The notes under the pieces are model-generated. The model searched no databases, was not told the origin of the DNA, and saw nothing but the letters and a program-made list of their open reading frames with translations. 64,000 bases of DNA from an uncultured Selenomonadales bacterium (GTDB lineage Bacteria; Bacillota; Negativicutes; Selenomonadales; Selenomonadaceae): the NCBI GenBank assembly GCA_900321035.1, contig ONUH01000009.1, positions 1-64,000 of the forward strand, in the 5' to 3' direction. The translations under genes and the position numbers were made by a program. Positions within the stretch are counted from its first letter, which is position 1; every line of letters begins with the position of its first letter. Below are positions 62,667 through 64,000 of the stretch, in pieces.

Positions 62667-64000
62667 ATGAAAGAGAGAACGGTCCGCGTGCTCTGCCCGA
62701 ACGGCATCCATATCAGCCCGGCCGGCGTTATGGCGAAGCTGCTGAAGAAGGTTTCGGCACGCGCGGAAATACGCCGCGGGGAGCAATCCGCGGACGCCTC
62801 CGATATCGACGCGGTGCTGGCGCTGGCGCTGCGGGAAGGCGAGGATGTGACCGTCCGCGCCGAGGGCGGCGAGGCGGATATAGCGCTGTCGCTGGTGGAA
62901 GCGGTGCTGCGGGAAGGAACGAAAATGCTGAAGACATGGCGGGCGGAGGCTTCCGCCGCCCCGAAGCCGCCGGAGAAAAAAGAGTTCGCAGTCGCTTCCG
63001 CGAGCCTCTGTATCGGCCGCATCCGGCAGACGGCGGACGATATGAAGGAAAAATTGGCTTCCTATAAAAAAGGCTCGCCGATGGAGGAAGCGCGGCGCTT
63101 CGGCGAGGCGGTGAAGGCTTTTGCGGCGCGCATGGAGAAAACGGCCCGCGCCTGCGCCGACGCGGGAGAGACGCGGCAGCAGCTCATCCTGGAAGGCTAT
63201 CGCATGATGGCGGAGGCCCAGGGCTTTCATGAAGAGGTCGGACGCGTCATCGCGGAGGGCGTTGCGGCGCCGGAGGCGGTGCTTGCGGCGAAAGAGCGGA
63301 TGGCGTCGTCCATGCTGCTGCAGGAGCGCGCGGGCGATCAGCGTGAAGTGGGGCGCAGCATAGCGCGGATCCTGCTCGGCATAAAAGAGACGGCGGAGAC
63401 GGAAGACGGCTCGGCCTTGATCCTCGTCGGCGACGAGATCTCGCCGGAGCTGATCGCCCGTTTCTCCGGCGACCGGCTGGCGGGCATCATACAGAGCGGA
63501 GGCAGCCCGTCGGGCCACGCGGCGATCCTGGCCCGTATGCGCGGCATCGTGGCGCTCCTGGGCTATCAGGGGGCGGAGAAACTGCCGGACGGCGCGATGG
63601 CTATCGTCGACGGCGAAAAAGGGACCGTCGTCGTGGACCCCTCGGAGGAAGAGCTTCGCGAAGCGCAGCGGCGGATCGACGAGGAAAAGGCCGAAGCCCG
63701 GCGGCTCTTGGAGGAAACCGGGGCTGCCGTCACGAAAGACGGCGCGGTAATCACCCTGCGGGCGAACGTGGGCTCCGCCGAGGAAGCGGAGGCCGCCGTC
63801 AGGAACGGCGCGGAGGGCGTGGGGCTGTTCCGTTCGGAGTTCCTCTATCTCGGACGGAACGAACTGCCCTCGGAGGACGAGCAGGCGGAGGTTTACCGGC
63901 GGGCGGCGAAGGCCTGCGGCGGACAGCCCTGCGTAATTCGTACCCTCGACGCGGGCGGGGACAAGGATATCCCGGCGTTGGCTTTGCCGAAAGAAGCGAA
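62667..64000 (+). CDS. ptsI: HPr-enzyme I fusion of the phosphotransferase system (partial, runs off right edge)
   Basis: At least 444 residues, ATG with GAGGGGGA 6 nt upstream. An HPr domain (1-88) has the phospho-histidine H15 in GIHISPAG and a serine in ADASDIDAVLAL. Enzyme I follows: the phospho-histidine segment GGSPSGHAAILARMRGI has H284. The start of the PEP-binding barrel is GVGLFRSEFLYL near 385 and TLDAGGDKDI near 425. The histidine loop has one residue more than the usual GGxxSH. The fused form and the altered loop hint at a dedicated PTS such as that for dihydroxyacetone. No EII gene is in view. Confidence 0.85.
   Translation, partial: MKERTVRVLCPNGIHISPAGVMAKLLKKVSARAEIRRGEQSADASDIDAVLALALREGEDVTVRAEGGEADIALSLVEAVLREGTKMLKTWRAEASAAPKPPEKKEFAVASASLCIGRIRQTADDMKEKLASYKKGSPMEEARRFGEAVKAFAARMEKTARACADAGETRQQLILEGYRMMAEAQGFHEEVGRVIAEGVAAPEAVLAAKERMASSMLLQERAGDQREVGRSIARILLGIKETAETEDGSALILVGDEISPELIARFSGDRLAGIIQSGGSPSGHAAILARMRGIVALLGYQGAEKLPDGAMAIVDGEKGTVVVDPSEEELREAQRRIDEEKAEARRLLEETGAAVTKDGAVITLRANVGSAEEAEAAVRNGAEGVGLFRSEFLYLGRNELPSEDEQAEVYRRAAKACGGQPCVIRTLDAGGDKDIPALALPKEA

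Overview
The window reads like a chromosomal segment from a GC-rich, double-membraned Firmicute of the class Negativicutes. The best single marker is the porin at 40301..41716: a signal peptide, one S-layer-homology domain, a short coiled coil and a beta-barrel, the OmpM architecture of that class. The cobalt-chelatase CbiK, HtpX, AzlCD and parAB-DUF4446 order fit. Seven perfect parS sites and gyrA suggest the replication-origin side of the chromosome, although dnaA and oriC are not seen.

Left end (1-7.9 kb) is accessory. A CRISPR array of 11 intact repeats plus one degenerate distal repeat is read leftward from a leader with a near-consensus promoter. A Cas2-like gene lies just behind the leader, but no cas1, cas3 or effector is present. 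The same strand carries a probable operon: a small protein, a PRPP-type phosphoribosyltransferase, a DprA/SLOG protein, a HAD phosphatase, a CARF-like protein without visible effector, and a sigma-like/HTH protein. A PcfJ-like gene precedes it. This is the best candidate for an undescribed system.

8-15.3 kb: a four-gene signalling operon (REC-GGDEF, two membrane-anchored BMP-family binding proteins, a hybrid histidine kinase ending in Hpt), then a MntA/HepT toxin-antitoxin pair. 15.3-29 kb: DUF362 ferredoxin-like protein, B12-dependent methionine synthase activation protein, an EAL-PAS protein, parAB-DUF4446-SprT, cbiK, a DnaC-like ATPase, azlCD, htpX, and tRNAs Lys-Glu-Asp-Phe. Three copies of a roughly 0.5-kb head-to-head inverted element sit in the gaps here. 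Two of them, around parAB, are bracketed by parS.

29-40 kb: a periplasmic-binding-domain diguanylate cyclase, a UvrD helicase with an inserted DEDDh exonuclease in operon with a YhcG-type nuclease, a divergent SWIM-SNF2 helicase, a VOC protein and DinB. 40-55 kb: the OmpM porin, a DUF1848 iron-sulfur protein, an AT-rich OLD-family nuclease, a type III restriction-modification pair, Fic, ORF6N protein, two exported proteins of unknown role and a small DnaA-domain-I-like protein. 55-64 kb: gyrA, Ppx/GppA with a structured leader, a guanylate-kinase-like protein, a PRC-barrel/proline-glutamate-rich pair, and the 5' part of an HPr-enzyme I fusion that runs off the right edge.

All calls rest on reading the sequence and remembered family motifs; no database search was run.
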